64,000 bases of DNA from Runella aurantiaca (GCF_003339505.1 NZ_QPIW01000001.1:1-64000), one strand, 5' to 3'. Counted from the first letter of the stretch, positions 14,937-25,042 are shown. Notes: generated from the letters alone by a model not told the origin. Numbers and translations: made by a program.

Positions 14937-16253
14937 TCAATTCACATTCTTGGAAGGAATTGAATAGGCCATAAAACCCGCTACCAACAACGGAACCGAA
15001 AAAAGGCTGAACAATGTGGTGACTGCTAACCCCCAATCAGAAAATATCCCAAATAGGGCAGGGCCGAGAATGGCCCCAAAGCGCCCGACGCCCATGGCCA
15101 AGCCCACGCCCGTGGAGCGCATGTTGGCGGGGTAAATTCGGGTAGCGGCGGGGTAAAAAGCGTTAAAGCCGCCTTGCACAAAAAAGCCGATGAAAAAGGT
15201 CAACACAAACATCAAAAGTGGCGTGAGTCGGTAATTGCCGTAGATGAGCATGATGGCGAAGGCGGTCAACATAAAGCCTAAAAGTACTTTTCTGATGCCA
15301 AAACGGGTGATGCACATTCCCATCACAAAAACGCCCGCAAACGCCCCAAAATTGAGGGCTGTACCCACCAATGTCGCCATTTCAAAGGGCATTCCTGATT
15401 CCTTGGCGATGTTGGGAACCCAACTCATGAGGGTATAAAGCGTCAAAAATCCAAAGAATATGCCAATCCAGAGGCGAAGAGTAGAAGCAATGTAGAGTGG
15501 TGAAAATAAATCTTTTAAAGGAACTGGTTGCGTATCGTGGGGTTTGACGGGCAGCTGTTCGATGCCTTCCTGATTCATTTTTTTGAGGATTGCATTGATT
15601 TTGTTTTTGGCATTTTTTGGCTGATGTTTTCCCAGAAAAGCCAGCGATTCGGGCATGAAAATATAAACGCCGACGAGCATCACCAACGAAACCAATCCTG
15701 CCGCTAAATAAGCAAATCGCCAACCGAATTCGGGAACGGCCCAAGTCGTAAAGAACCCCGTAAGAATGGCCCCCAACGGCCAACCTGCCTGCACCAGTCC
15801 CACGCTGAAATCGCGTCTTTTTGTGTTCGAAAACTCGGCGGCTACCGTGGCTAGGTTGGGCAATATTCCCCCAATCCCCAGACCAGTTAGTACCCGCAAG
15901 GTCAAAAGTTGGGCGTAGGAGGTCACGCCGTAGGCCAAAAGCATCCCGCTCGTAATAAGCACCAATGACACCAAAAATATCTTTCTGCGGCCTATTTTGT
16001 CGCCCAGAGGCGCTAGTAAAAAGCATCCTGCGGTCATTCCTGCCAGTCCAGCGCTAAAAATATACCCCAATTCACTTTTGGAAAGCCCCCATTCATTGGC
16101 AATTTCGGAACCCGTAAACGAAACGACCAAGACATCGATGCCGTCGTTGAAGTTCAAAATAAAACAAAGCGCTACAATGATGATTTGATACGTCGACATG
16201 GGGTTCGTATCCATCAATTCTTTCAATCGGGTTTGTAACTGTTCGTAGGTCAT
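14937..16253 (-). CDS. MFS transporter (aromatic acid:H+ symporter-like)
   Basis: 438 residues, about 12 membrane helices. The MFS signature LGDKIGRRKI follows helix 2, and a second copy-like CITRFGIRKVLL lies after helix 8. The opening helix pattern ALCFILNFNDGIDVLVVSF resembles the benzoate/4-hydroxybenzoate (AAHS) branch, where an acidic residue in helix 1 is typical. It probably imports a small organic acid by proton symport. The zinc alcohol dehydrogenase gene 24 bases upstream on the same strand is likely in the same operon and may act on the imported compound. The substrate is otherwise unknown. Confidence 0.88.
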   Translation of the reverse strand: MTYEQLQTRLKELMDTNPMSTYQIIIVALCFILNFNDGIDVLVVSFTGSEIANEWGLSKSELGYIFSAGLAGMTAGCFLLAPLGDKIGRRKIFLVSLVLITSGMLLAYGVTSYAQLLTLRVLTGLGIGGILPNLATVAAEFSNTKRRDFSVGLVQAGWPLGAILTGFFTTWAVPEFGWRFAYLAAGLVSLVMLVGVYIFMPESLAFLGKHQPKNAKNKINAILKKMNQEGIEQLPVKPHDTQPVPLKDLFSPLYIASTLRLWIGIFFGFLTLYTLMSWVPNIAKESGMPFEMATLVGTALNFGAFAGVFVMGMCITRFGIRKVLLGFMLTAFAIMLIYGNYRLTPLLMFVLTFFIGFFVQGGFNAFYPAATRIYPANMRSTGVGLAMGVGRFGAILGPALFGIFSDWGLAVTTLFSLFSVPLLVAGFMAYSIPSKNVN

Positions 16254-16277
16254 GGTATAGGTTAAGGGGAGCAGAGG

Positions 16278-17291
16278 CTAAGGAAGAATGACTATTTTAC
16301 TGTCGTCGCCAGCAGCGGCGATTTCGAGGGCTGATTGTAGATTTTCCAACGTCATAAAGCGAGAAATGATAAAGCCTGGGCGGATGATGCCCGCCGCAAT
16401 GAGTTGAATCGTTCGTTTAAAATCGAGGGGATGGTGGTAAATGATGGAAGGTATAATGTGGATTCCTTCGCGGGCTATTTTGAGTGGGGTAAAGGTGGCT
16501 AAATTGGCCGAAAGCCCCACTAAAATAATCTCCGAGCCCCGTGGGGCGGCCGCTGCGGCCAACGAGGCCGTGTGCGCAATGCCTGCACATTCAAAGATGG
16601 AGGTTACTTGATTTTTCGCCCAAACGTCGCCTAAAACAGCGGCCTGTGTTTCTATGTCTCCTTCGGCCGTAACCGGTACTGCGCCCAAGTCCTCCGCAAT
16701 TTTGAGCTTTGACTGATTGATTTCGGTCACAAATACTTTGTACCCTAGCGACAACGCCAAGTGGGTCAGTAATAAGCCAATCGCTCCCAAGCCAATCACG
16801 GCGATGGTATCTCCGGGTTGAGCGCTTGATGTCAGTAGGGCATGAACACTCACGGCGGCGGGTTCGATGGCAACGGCGTCATTGTCGGAAATAGCCTCGG
16901 GAACGGGCCAACAAAAGTCGGCGGGAAGTACGACGTATTCGGCAAAACAGCCCGCTTCATTGAGACCGAGGACGCGTTTGTTGGAGCAAATATTTCCGCG
17001 ACCACTCAGGCATTGCGTGCATTTACGACAAGGGATATTTGGCTCAATGACAACACGTTGGCCGATGCTTCGGTCAGTGACACCTTCCCCGATTTTATCA
17101 ATAAATCCCAGCCCTTCGTGACCGATGACGGTGGGTGCGTTCAACAAACGATGGCCCAGAAATAAGTGAACATCGGAGCCACATACACCGATCATTTTTA
17201 ATTTTACCCGTACTTCGCCCGCACGAGGCTCGGGGATGGGCGTGGTCGTTATTTGAATTTCTTGGGGTTTCGTCAGGAAAGCAGTGCGCAT
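16278..17291 (-). CDS. Zinc-dependent alcohol dehydrogenase (sorbitol/idonate DH-like)
   Basis: 337 residues of the medium-chain dehydrogenase family. The catalytic zinc site is formed by the cysteine in GVCGSDVH and by GHEG. The structural zinc site is the four-cysteine run CRKCTQCLSGRGNIC. The Rossmann motif is GLGAIGLL. The short length and SDVH signature are typical of polyol dehydrogenases (L-idonate, sorbitol, threonine-like). It probably oxidises a sugar alcohol or sugar acid with NAD. First gene of a probable unit with the MFS carrier downstream. Confidence 0.88.
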   Translation of the reverse strand: MRTAFLTKPQEIQITTTPIPEPRAGEVRVKLKMIGVCGSDVHLFLGHRLLNAPTVIGHEGLGFIDKIGEGVTDRSIGQRVVIEPNIPCRKCTQCLSGRGNICSNKRVLGLNEAGCFAEYVVLPADFCWPVPEAISDNDAVAIEPAAVSVHALLTSSAQPGDTIAVIGLGAIGLLLTHLALSLGYKVFVTEINQSKLKIAEDLGAVPVTAEGDIETQAAVLGDVWAKNQVTSIFECAGIAHTASLAAAAAPRGSEIILVGLSANLATFTPLKIAREGIHIIPSIIYHHPLDFKRTIQLIAAGIIRPGFIISRFMTLENLQSALEIAAAGDDSKIVILP

Positions 17292-17406
17292 GATGCAAAA
17301 ACAGAACGTGGGTTTTTTGCATCAAAATAGCGACTTTTAATTGAGTATTTTGGCAGAAAATTACTTAAAATGACAAAATAATTTTCGGTAATAAAGCAAA
17401 AATAGG

Positions 17407-18867
17407 TCATTTCAACAGCGCTCGGATGGCTTCTTCGGCTTTGCCAGATGAGGGCCTTGGGGCAACGGTACTCACGATTTTCCCCTGTTGGTCAATGAGA
17501 AAGTACTTGGGTACGCCGCCGCCGCACTGATATTCTTCGCTGATTTTACGTTGTTCGATGGGCGAGAGTCTGATGTGGATTCCTTCGGGACTGTTGGCGG
17601 TTTTTAGAAATTTACCCCAGGCGTTTGGGTCGCCATCTACGGAAGCATACAAAAATACGACCTCGTTATTTCCTTCAAACTGTTTTTTTAATTCTTTTGC
17701 CCACGGAAATTCGGCGCGGCAGGGGCCACACCAAGTAGCCCACATATCGACGTAAACTACTTTTCCTTTGAGGCTGCTTAACGATAATTGTTTACCGTCG
17801 GGCGTTTCTCCTGTAAAATCAGGCGCGGTTGTGCCTGGTGCCACGCTGAGCCATTTTGCATAACTTTTTTGCAGAACGGGTAGGTACGGCGAGGTCCCGT
17901 AATGGGTTTTGAAATCAGCAAGCAGGCTTTCGGTAGCGGGGATTATTCCTAGTGGTTCTAGTGCTTTATCAATGTTTTTAGCCAAGAAAAACGCTTTAAA
18001 AGGAGTGGCAAACGTACTTTTTTGAATGTTTGCGTGGGCGGCTTGAGGAATAATATGGCGAATCGAATCTATTTTTTGTGGAGTGTCGGTCGGTTTAAAA
18101 AAAGGATTGTAGAATTTTTGCCGATAGTAATAATCCAGCATTCCGGTGTAATTTGCTAATCCTGAATAAAGGAGGGTGGTATCAAAAAAGAGGGTATTCG
18201 TCAATGCTTTCAGGCGTGGTGGCATTTTGTCTTTGGTGGCAAAAGATCCAAAATAAGCATCGGCGTAATTTTGAGCAAACGACAGTACAAATAGCTCATT
18301 GTTAGCCTTGAGTAAAGTACTTACGTTTTTGGGCAAGGGATGCTTTGAGACATACCGGGAATGAAAAGCCTTGAGCGCTTTTGACATCGTATCCAGTCGA
18401 ATAATAAATTCATTTGTATTTAACTCATTGATATATTGGTTTTTATATCGAAATTTTTTATCTTGAATAACGGCGGATTGCCACAGGTAATTATTGGCTT
18501 CGGCCCCTTTTCCGGTGAAGGTAAAATTGGGATTCGTCAAATCAACTTCGAGCCGTAAGTCGTCGCCCGGGCTAAGATACAGGTCAGTTTTTTTATTGCC
18601 GATGCGTATTTCGGCAAAAGTAGGTTTGTTCAGCGGAAGGTGCAATACCGCATTACCAGAAGCATCAATTTTACTGCCAGCCAAGGTGTCTCTTCGGTAG
18701 TTGATTGAATTGAATTTCGTGACAAACGCGCTCAATCCCTGCGTCTTTCCTGTTATTTTTAGTGAAATCTGAACCGTGGAGGAGGCAGGTAAATTGTTTC
18801 CATTTTGAGTAAAACAATCAATATCGAAGCAAAATATTAGCAAGCAAAAAAGGGGCGAAATTTTCAT
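17407..18867 (-). CDS. TlpA-type thioredoxin-domain protein, secreted
   Basis: 486 residues. A signal peptide (about 1-20) is followed by a beta-rich N-terminal domain, a helical middle, and a C-terminal thioredoxin fold of the TlpA/AhpC-TSA type, with WATWCGPCRAEF giving the redox pair at about C378/C381. Bacteroidetes have many of these exported proteins; they reduce disulfides in the periplasm and often accompany SusCD-type loci. The gene is 61 bases downstream of the haloperoxidase-like gene on the same strand, so co-transcription is possible. Partner unknown. Confidence 0.88.
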   Translation of the reverse strand: MKISPLFCLLIFCFDIDCFTQNGNNLPASSTVQISLKITGKTQGLSAFVTKFNSINYRRDTLAGSKIDASGNAVLHLPLNKPTFAEIRIGNKKTDLYLSPGDDLRLEVDLTNPNFTFTGKGAEANNYLWQSAVIQDKKFRYKNQYINELNTNEFIIRLDTMSKALKAFHSRYVSKHPLPKNVSTLLKANNELFVLSFAQNYADAYFGSFATKDKMPPRLKALTNTLFFDTTLLYSGLANYTGMLDYYYRQKFYNPFFKPTDTPQKIDSIRHIIPQAAHANIQKSTFATPFKAFFLAKNIDKALEPLGIIPATESLLADFKTHYGTSPYLPVLQKSYAKWLSVAPGTTAPDFTGETPDGKQLSLSSLKGKVVYVDMWATWCGPCRAEFPWAKELKKQFEGNNEVVFLYASVDGDPNAWGKFLKTANSPEGIHIRLSPIEQRKISEEYQCGGGVPKYFLIDQQGKIVSTVAPRPSSGKAEEAIRALLK

Positions 18868-18928
18868 AAAGCAGGCATTAAAGGCTGTATATTAAATCTT
18901 TAATGAAAAGACGGTAGTTGGCTTGCTT

Positions 18929-20275
18929 TTACTTACGCATTTTTACTTTTTGAAGCACCCATTCTCCAATTTGCTGACCTTGTTTTTGACCATTTTCAAT
19001 GGCGGGGCGGTAATGAATCCCGCCGTACAAACGGCTGATGGAAGCTTCTTCGGCGGCCTGTTTAAAAGAACTGAACTGACGGGTGGGTAAGCCGTAGGGT
19101 ACTTCGGTCGCATCCATAAACGCAATGTTGTCGCCAAACCAATGGGTAAGCACCACCGCCACCGCCGAAGAAATAACACTGTGTCCGCTGGTATATTCAG
19201 GAAAAGGCGGTGTTTGGAGCAACGGACGCCATTTTTCGTCGATATACGCATTAATGTAGGTTTCGGGACGAATCACATTTGAACGGTACTTTTCGTCCCA
19301 ACAACTGATAAATCCGTCAAACAATGTAATGGCGGTGAGCGTATAGGCGGCGCTGCTTTTGAGAACATCAGCGTTGGTTTGGACCGCTACCTGACCCGCA
19401 ATAGAAAGCCAATGCCCTCCGGGCGAAAGCTTTTTTGTGCCGAAGTTGAGGTGCCCCTTGGTATTGAGAAAAAAGGGATTACAATCCCAAAAATTGGCAA
19501 TCAGGGTTTGTTCAGGCATTAAATTTTGTCCTACCTGATGCACGTCTTTTGCCAGCTGAAAAAAAGGACTATCGGGAGCGGTACTAAAAGGCGCATTGGG
19601 GGCGGGCCTGCACTGAGAAGCAGAGTCGAGCACCAAAGGCCGAATTCGATTCCAGTAGGGTTCTACCGCCGCCATGTATCCCGGCGGAGTGGGCAACCAC
19701 ATCCCGGGGCGCTTGATAGGTGCATAACGCCGCATGGCTCGGGTGGCTTTGTAGTTATCTTTGGTTGTCCAGCTCAATATGTGTTGGGCTACCTGCCGCC
19801 CATACGCCCGTGAAAGGGCCAGTGTATCAGGCGAATAGCCCTTTTGTACAAAGCTTTTCCAGATTTTTGCGCTGCTTTCATCAAACATCTGTTCCGAAAA
19901 AATCATGGTGCGTCCCGTCGTGAGGAGTGCTTCAATGGCCGCAATGCTGGGGTTGATACGGTGGGTAGGAACAGGAGGTGGGGTGAGTTGGGAGAGTTGT
20001 CCAGCCAACGATTGATGCGAAGAGGGTCGGGCCGCCACCAATGTTTCGTAGGCCGCCAAGTGGGCGTATACGTACACGCGTGAAGCCACGGGTGGGGTAA
20101 GAATATCGGTAACAATGACGTCGGTCAGGAGTTGATGCGCTTGGTGGAAGGCCGTTTCCTCAAACCGAGTATTTTGACCCATGGCTTGAGGACTACAAAT
20201 GACTCCCAAAAGCAGTAGTACTCCACTGATGGTGCTTTGTTGTAGATAAAAAAATATATTTTTTGGGGAAGTCAT
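18929..20275 (-). CDS. Vanadium-dependent haloperoxidase-fold protein (PAP2 superfamily)
   Basis: 448 residues with a signal peptide. The three anion-site motifs are visible: K329-x6-R336-P, the YTSGHS segment with S363/G364/H365, and SRLYGGIH with R415 and H421, the histidine that would coordinate vanadate. In the canonical motif SRxxxGxHxxxD the last position is aspartate; here it is A425. The same fold serves acid phosphatases, so vanadate chemistry is an inference. It is 9 bases downstream of a VCBS/ASPIC gene, an arrangement I recall as frequent in Bacteroidetes, so the two are likely functional partners. Exported. Confidence 0.82.
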   Translation of the reverse strand: MTSPKNIFFYLQQSTISGVLLLLGVICSPQAMGQNTRFEETAFHQAHQLLTDVIVTDILTPPVASRVYVYAHLAAYETLVAARPSSHQSLAGQLSQLTPPPVPTHRINPSIAAIEALLTTGRTMIFSEQMFDESSAKIWKSFVQKGYSPDTLALSRAYGRQVAQHILSWTTKDNYKATRAMRRYAPIKRPGMWLPTPPGYMAAVEPYWNRIRPLVLDSASQCRPAPNAPFSTAPDSPFFQLAKDVHQVGQNLMPEQTLIANFWDCNPFFLNTKGHLNFGTKKLSPGGHWLSIAGQVAVQTNADVLKSSAAYTLTAITLFDGFISCWDEKYRSNVIRPETYINAYIDEKWRPLLQTPPFPEYTSGHSVISSAVAVVLTHWFGDNIAFMDATEVPYGLPTRQFSSFKQAAEEASISRLYGGIHYRPAIENGQKQGQQIGEWVLQKVKMRK

Positions 20276-20284
20276 GCCGAGTAT

Positions 20285-23200
20285 TTACTTAAATTCAAAA
20301 ATCTTTAATTGGTCATTGTTTAAGCCCAATAATAACTTTCTAGGGCCTGATTTGGTCTGAATAATGGTGGCAGTGCGTACGTCCCCTTGCGCCCACAAGC
20401 CTGTTTGGACGGGCGAAAGCGGCGTGAAGAGCCCGTTGTCGTTGCCTTTCATCAATTGCCCGAAATTACCGTCGCAGGGGCCCATTTGTACCCGATACGG
20501 GTGAAAATTGCCGAGAAGTAACAGGTCTTTATGGCCGTCTTGGTCTACATCTTCGTACAAAATACTGCTGATGCGCGAAAACTGCGCTTCAACCGAAAAT
20601 GCCTCAAATTCAAATTTGCCGTTGTTATTGCGAAAAATTCCCGAAGCCAATTGGCGGCAGTAGACCGTGTTGGCTTGGGCGAGTTGTTTGCTTGAATAAA
20701 TGTCGTTGATGGTGGCGTTGGCGTAGAGATGATAACGGTTAAATTTTTTACGAAGCGGCACCACTTGGTCGAGCAGTTCGTCGCGGGAGGCTACGGGATA
20801 GCTTTTTCCCTCCATGAAATAACTCCAGATAGGATCAATGACGCCGTCGTCGTTGATGTCGGCGGCCACGATACTCATGGGTTCTTTGACCGACGCTCTG
20901 AATTGATTGTTGAGGCCTGCATTACCCGCAATGATGTCCAGGTCACCATCGTTATCAACATCGGCGGGCAGCAATATCGCCCACAATCCTTCGGTATTAG
21001 ATAGTCCGCTTTCGTTAGATATATCGGTGAGACGGCCGCCCTTGTTACGGAAAATTTTAAGCGGCATCCAATCGCCTGCCAAAATCAGTTCGGGATATTT
21101 ATCCTTGTCTAAATCAGCCCAAACAGCGGTTTGAACCATGCCAACGGTACGTAAGGCGGGAGCAGATTGCTCCGTAATGTCGGTAAAAATACCTTTGTCG
21201 TTCCGGAGGAGATAACTGATCGAAGGCATCGGAAAAAATCCTGCTTTGCCGCGTCCACCCACAAATAGGTCAAGGTCGCCATCTTGGTCAAAATCCGCCG
21301 CAGTTACGGCCATTTTACTGTCATTCATGGCAGGAAGGGCCGAAGTGTTGCGCTGAAAATTACCTTTCCCGTCGTTGATATACAGCCGGTCCTGGTATTC
21401 GGGAGAGCCAGATTCGTACTCATTGCCCCCGCTTACTACGTACAAATCAGCGTCTTTGTCACCATCAGCATCGAAGAAAAGGGCGTTGACATCCTCACTG
21501 ACGGCTTCTTTTTGCCAAGGTTGTTGGGCGGCCCGCTGAAAATTGCCATCAGCACGTTGCTGCCACAATTCGCCGCTTTGGTCTACGGCTCCGCCCACAA
21601 AAATATCCTCTAGCCCGTCGCCATTTACATCCGCTTTTGCTAGTGCTGGGCCCAAACGCGAGAGCTGGTACGGAATCAACACTTCGACTTTAAAATCTAT
21701 AAAATCGTTTTCTCGGTGATGAAAATCTAAGGTGTTTTTTGCTGCTGTTTCGGTAAAAATCGGAGAGAGGTTAGGCTGAGCAAAGGAGGCTGTTTCGGTG
21801 GCTTCCTGCTGTGATAATTCAATCAGCCTGTCGGTGGGAGGGTTGGGTAAAATGCTGCGCTTTCCGTTGGGCCAATACACCGTGAGTGATTTGACGGAGC
21901 TTTGTGTACCCAGTCCAAAATTGAGCAATGGCTCGACCGACGCCTGATAGCCACGCACGGGATACAGCTCCCGGTATTGAACCCCAGCGGTGGTTTCAAC
22001 GACGACTTTCGCTCCCAGTGCTTGGGTGTTGCCTGCTTGCCCCTTCAGTTTTACCTTTAAAAAATGGGGTTTGGCACTGTCAAGGTCGATTTGGTTTTGG
22101 TAAAGGTGCACGGGCTCATTTTGGTTAGAAATCACCATGTCCATATCTCCATCATTGTCAAAATCGGCGTAGGCGGCGGCCGTTGACACCGAAGGCGAAG
22201 TAATGCCCCATTCTTGGTTTTTCTTTGAAAATGTTAAATCATGGTTGTTCCGAAAAATATAATTGAGCAGTCGGTTTGAGGGCATTTTTTTGACCAACTC
22301 AAAGGTCTGAAAATCCAGTATTCCGCGCGCTGCGTAGTCCAGTTTGGCTTCGGCAACGGTATATTTCATAAAATCTAGGTCGGTAAAATCGCGCAGATAA
22401 CCGTTGGAAACAAACAAGTCCTGCCAGCCATCATTGTCAAAATCGGCAAACAATCCCGCCCAACTCCAGTCGGTGGCAGAAACACCTGCCAACTGACCAA
22501 TTTCCGAAAACGCGGGCACTGCGTTATTTTGCTTCAACCCTTGGTTTAATTGCAACATATTACGCATGTTTTGATGATAATAACCGCTGTCTATCAAGAG
22601 TTTATATTGGTCATATTCATCAGGCCCCTTTAACATTTTTTGCCGGTGGTTATCTTCAGGCAGCATGTCGAGGGTGAACACGTCGGGCCGCGTATCGTTG
22701 TTGTAATCGGCAATGTCTACCCCCATCGAAAACTTGGAAGTGTGGGCCATGCTCTGGCGCAATGATTCTTTGAAAGTGCCGTCTCGTTGATTGAGGTAGA
22801 GGCAGTCTTGCTCGGTATAGTCACTGGTGGAATAAATATCGGGCCAACCGTCGTGGTTGAGGTCAGAAATGGCAACGCCTAACCCAAAATTGAGGGGGTT
22901 GTTAATAATCCCCGCCTGTAACGTAACGTCCTCAAATACGCCTTTTTCATTTTTTAATAATCGATTTCCAAAACGCATATCGGGAGTTGCGCGGATAGAA
23001 CGGGTATTCAGGAAAGGATTGTAGGTGTGATTGGAATGGTTGAGGACAAACACGTCCAAATCACCATCGCGGTCATAATCAAAGAATGCGGCTTGGGTGC
23101 TTTGCGTATCTGGCAAATCCAGTCCGTACTCGCGGGCACTTTCTTTAAAGATGGGTATCCCTTTTTGGAGGCCTTGGTTAATAAAAAGCTCATTGACGAG

Positions 23201-23689
23201 GCCTGCAGGGGGGAATTTCCCCGAATGACAGACGTAAATATCCAATAAACCGTCGCCATTAATATCTACTATACTCACACCTGTGCCCCAAGTACCGTTG
23301 CCAGTTACGCCGGCGGGAGCAGTAACGTCTTCAAATTGCCAGTTTTTGCGGTTGAGGTATAATTTGTGGGGAACGGTATTGCCCGAAAAAAATAAATCAG
23401 GTAATCCATCATTGTCAAAATCTCCCACGCCTACGCCGTTGCCGTTGTAGAGGTATTCGTATTTGAAAATGTGTAAAGAATCGTCTTCCTTGATTTGGTT
23501 GATAAACCTAACGCCCGTTTGGTCTGGACTCAGCAGTTTGAAAAGTGGCTGGGCAACGGCTGATATATTGGGGTGTTGTTTGTCCTTTTTACCGATGGTT
23601 ACAAACTTTTCTTTGGATACCGTTGGCGGTAAAATCTGAAACAGCAATAAAGCGGAGAAACCCAAGGCGCTGTATAAAAGTCGATTCAT
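20285..23689 (-). CDS. VCBS/FG-GAP repeat protein with ASPIC/UnbV domain (CRTAC1-like)
   Basis: 1134 residues, exported. Many FG-GAP/VCBS blades of the form DFDNDGxxDLF are present: GVGDFDNDGLPDLFFSG, VDINGDGLLDIYV, DYDRDGDLDVFVLN and many more, each a calcium-binding D-x-D-x-D-G loop of a beta-propeller. There appear to be two propeller regions, separated at about residue 550-640 by an ASPIC/UnbV domain (VKLKGQAGNTQALGAKVVVETTAGVQY, then VYWPNGKRSIL). Such proteins are surface or periplasmic binding scaffolds of unknown ligand. Packed between the cytochrome/copper protein (33 bases upstream) and the haloperoxidase-like gene (9 bases downstream). Confidence 0.9.
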   Translation of the reverse strand: MNRLLYSALGFSALLLFQILPPTVSKEKFVTIGKKDKQHPNISAVAQPLFKLLSPDQTGVRFINQIKEDDSLHIFKYEYLYNGNGVGVGDFDNDGLPDLFFSGNTVPHKLYLNRKNWQFEDVTAPAGVTGNGTWGTGVSIVDINGDGLLDIYVCHSGKFPPAGLVNELFINQGLQKGIPIFKESAREYGLDLPDTQSTQAAFFDYDRDGDLDVFVLNHSNHTYNPFLNTRSIRATPDMRFGNRLLKNEKGVFEDVTLQAGIINNPLNFGLGVAISDLNHDGWPDIYSTSDYTEQDCLYLNQRDGTFKESLRQSMAHTSKFSMGVDIADYNNDTRPDVFTLDMLPEDNHRQKMLKGPDEYDQYKLLIDSGYYHQNMRNMLQLNQGLKQNNAVPAFSEIGQLAGVSATDWSWAGLFADFDNDGWQDLFVSNGYLRDFTDLDFMKYTVAEAKLDYAARGILDFQTFELVKKMPSNRLLNYIFRNNHDLTFSKKNQEWGITSPSVSTAAAYADFDNDGDMDMVISNQNEPVHLYQNQIDLDSAKPHFLKVKLKGQAGNTQALGAKVVVETTAGVQYRELYPVRGYQASVEPLLNFGLGTQSSVKSLTVYWPNGKRSILPNPPTDRLIELSQQEATETASFAQPNLSPIFTETAAKNTLDFHHRENDFIDFKVEVLIPYQLSRLGPALAKADVNGDGLEDIFVGGAVDQSGELWQQRADGNFQRAAQQPWQKEAVSEDVNALFFDADGDKDADLYVVSGGNEYESGSPEYQDRLYINDGKGNFQRNTSALPAMNDSKMAVTAADFDQDGDLDLFVGGRGKAGFFPMPSISYLLRNDKGIFTDITEQSAPALRTVGMVQTAVWADLDKDKYPELILAGDWMPLKIFRNKGGRLTDISNESGLSNTEGLWAILLPADVDNDGDLDIIAGNAGLNNQFRASVKEPMSIVAADINDDGVIDPIWSYFMEGKSYPVASRDELLDQVVPLRKKFNRYHLYANATINDIYSSKQLAQANTVYCRQLASGIFRNNNGKFEFEAFSVEAQFSRISSILYEDVDQDGHKDLLLLGNFHPYRVQMGPCDGNFGQLMKGNDNGLFTPLSPVQTGLWAQGDVRTATIIQTKSGPRKLLLGLNNDQLKIFEFK

Positions 23690-23722
23690 ATCGGTCGTGT
23701 TTAATGGAAGAATCCAGCCCGT

Positions 23723-25042
23723 TTATTCCCAAGTTTTTTTTTCGTCGTCGTCCAGATAAGGTACATATACCAACAACAGCGTGAGCATTTCCTGATCGCT
23801 GCGCATATCGCCCGTCGATAAGATAAGCTTCGGAGGGTTAAAGGGATTGGCGGGGTTTTCGGCGGTATTGTCATAAGTGCCGTCGATGTTAATGACTGAG
23901 CCGCGTCGCAGTACCACTGGCCGACGATAACGATAGAGTTCTTGCCATCTGAAATCCCACTTGGGGATATGCACCAACGGGATGGTATCGGTCGGAGTGG
24001 TGGCGTAGGCTTTAAATTCAGCACCGATTTGGTGCATGTGTGGCCATACATACAGCAACGAAATATCCTCGTTTCGGTTGGTCACTTGGAGATGGTGGGT
24101 TGATTTGTCATTGGCAAAAATCATCAGCGGAGGGTCGATGTCTTTCTGACCGATGCCGCCAGAACCCAAGCTGATTACTTTTACGGTGCGTTGGATGGGT
24201 TCAGATTTAAAAAAGAAGTTGACTCCGTCGATGCTTTCGGCGTCTTTGCCCGCAGGACCAAAGTGAATCGTCAGCAAAATGACACCCCGCTGGGGCATTC
24301 GCCAGCCGACGCCCGCAGGGTATGATTCGTACGATGAGCCGGGTATCCAGCCACCATAATACACCATTTGTTTTTTATAAGGAAGCCATTGGTCGTAGTT
24401 GTATTTCTCGTCGGTGCCCAAATTGATTTGTGACACCGTAGTGTGAATATCAATGCTAGGGTCTTCGACGGGATGAACCGCGTAGTTGGCGTGGTGAATG
24501 ATTTTTTTGTTGTTAGAAGTAAACTCTACTGCTTCCACGTTGGCTTCGGCGGGCAGTTCAAAAGGAATCTTGAATACCATAAAGCGCTCTTCGCCATCAC
24601 CTTTTTGCAGGTAAGATTGCGCCATTTTGAGCGTTAGGTCGGGTTTGCGGTGGTAGGCGGTACCGGCATCGGTACGCTCTAAAAGTTTTGTTTCTGCCTC
24701 AAGGTTGACTTTTCCTTTGGGCATACCGTCGTCAATCCACGAACCAATGGTTTGGATTTGAGCCTCGGTGAGTTGGCGTTTGTTGGTAAAATCGGTGTAG
24801 TGGTCGTTGGCGTACCAAGGAGGCATGTAGCCGTTGGTAGTCACTTTTTTGATGAAGTCGGAGCGTTTACTAATGTCGTTGTAAGTAATGAGATTAAACG
24901 GAGCCGCTTCTCCGGGGCGGTGGCATCCGGCACAGTGTGCATGGAAAATAGATTGTACGTCTTGGTAGAAGGTAAATTTTTGGGCAAAAGAAGTAATACT
25001 GATAAGGCAGAAAAAAAATGCCTTACGATAGGATACGTTCAT
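23723..25042 (-). CDS. Cytochrome c fused to PHM-like copper monooxygenase
   Basis: 439 residues from the ATG at 25042, chosen because it gives a clean signal peptide (ends SFAQ); in-frame upstream starts exist to 25096. The N-terminal cytochrome c domain has CAGCH at 37-41 and a likely axial methionine in GYMPPW (M73). The rest resembles copper type II ascorbate-dependent monooxygenases: H183/H184 and H260 (CuH site), H335-x-H337 and M419 in SDQEM (CuM site). All six ligands of peptidyl-glycine hydroxylating monooxygenase have a counterpart. I infer a periplasmic hydroxylase that receives electrons through its own heme. Followed closely by the VCBS and haloperoxidase-like genes. Confidence 0.8.
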   Translation of the reverse strand: MNVSYRKAFFFCLISITSFAQKFTFYQDVQSIFHAHCAGCHRPGEAAPFNLITYNDISKRSDFIKKVTTNGYMPPWYANDHYTDFTNKRQLTEAQIQTIGSWIDDGMPKGKVNLEAETKLLERTDAGTAYHRKPDLTLKMAQSYLQKGDGEERFMVFKIPFELPAEANVEAVEFTSNNKKIIHHANYAVHPVEDPSIDIHTTVSQINLGTDEKYNYDQWLPYKKQMVYYGGWIPGSSYESYPAGVGWRMPQRGVILLTIHFGPAGKDAESIDGVNFFFKSEPIQRTVKVISLGSGGIGQKDIDPPLMIFANDKSTHHLQVTNRNEDISLLYVWPHMHQIGAEFKAYATTPTDTIPLVHIPKWDFRWQELYRYRRPVVLRRGSVINIDGTYDNTAENPANPFNPPKLILSTGDMRSDQEMLTLLLVYVPYLDDDEKKTWE

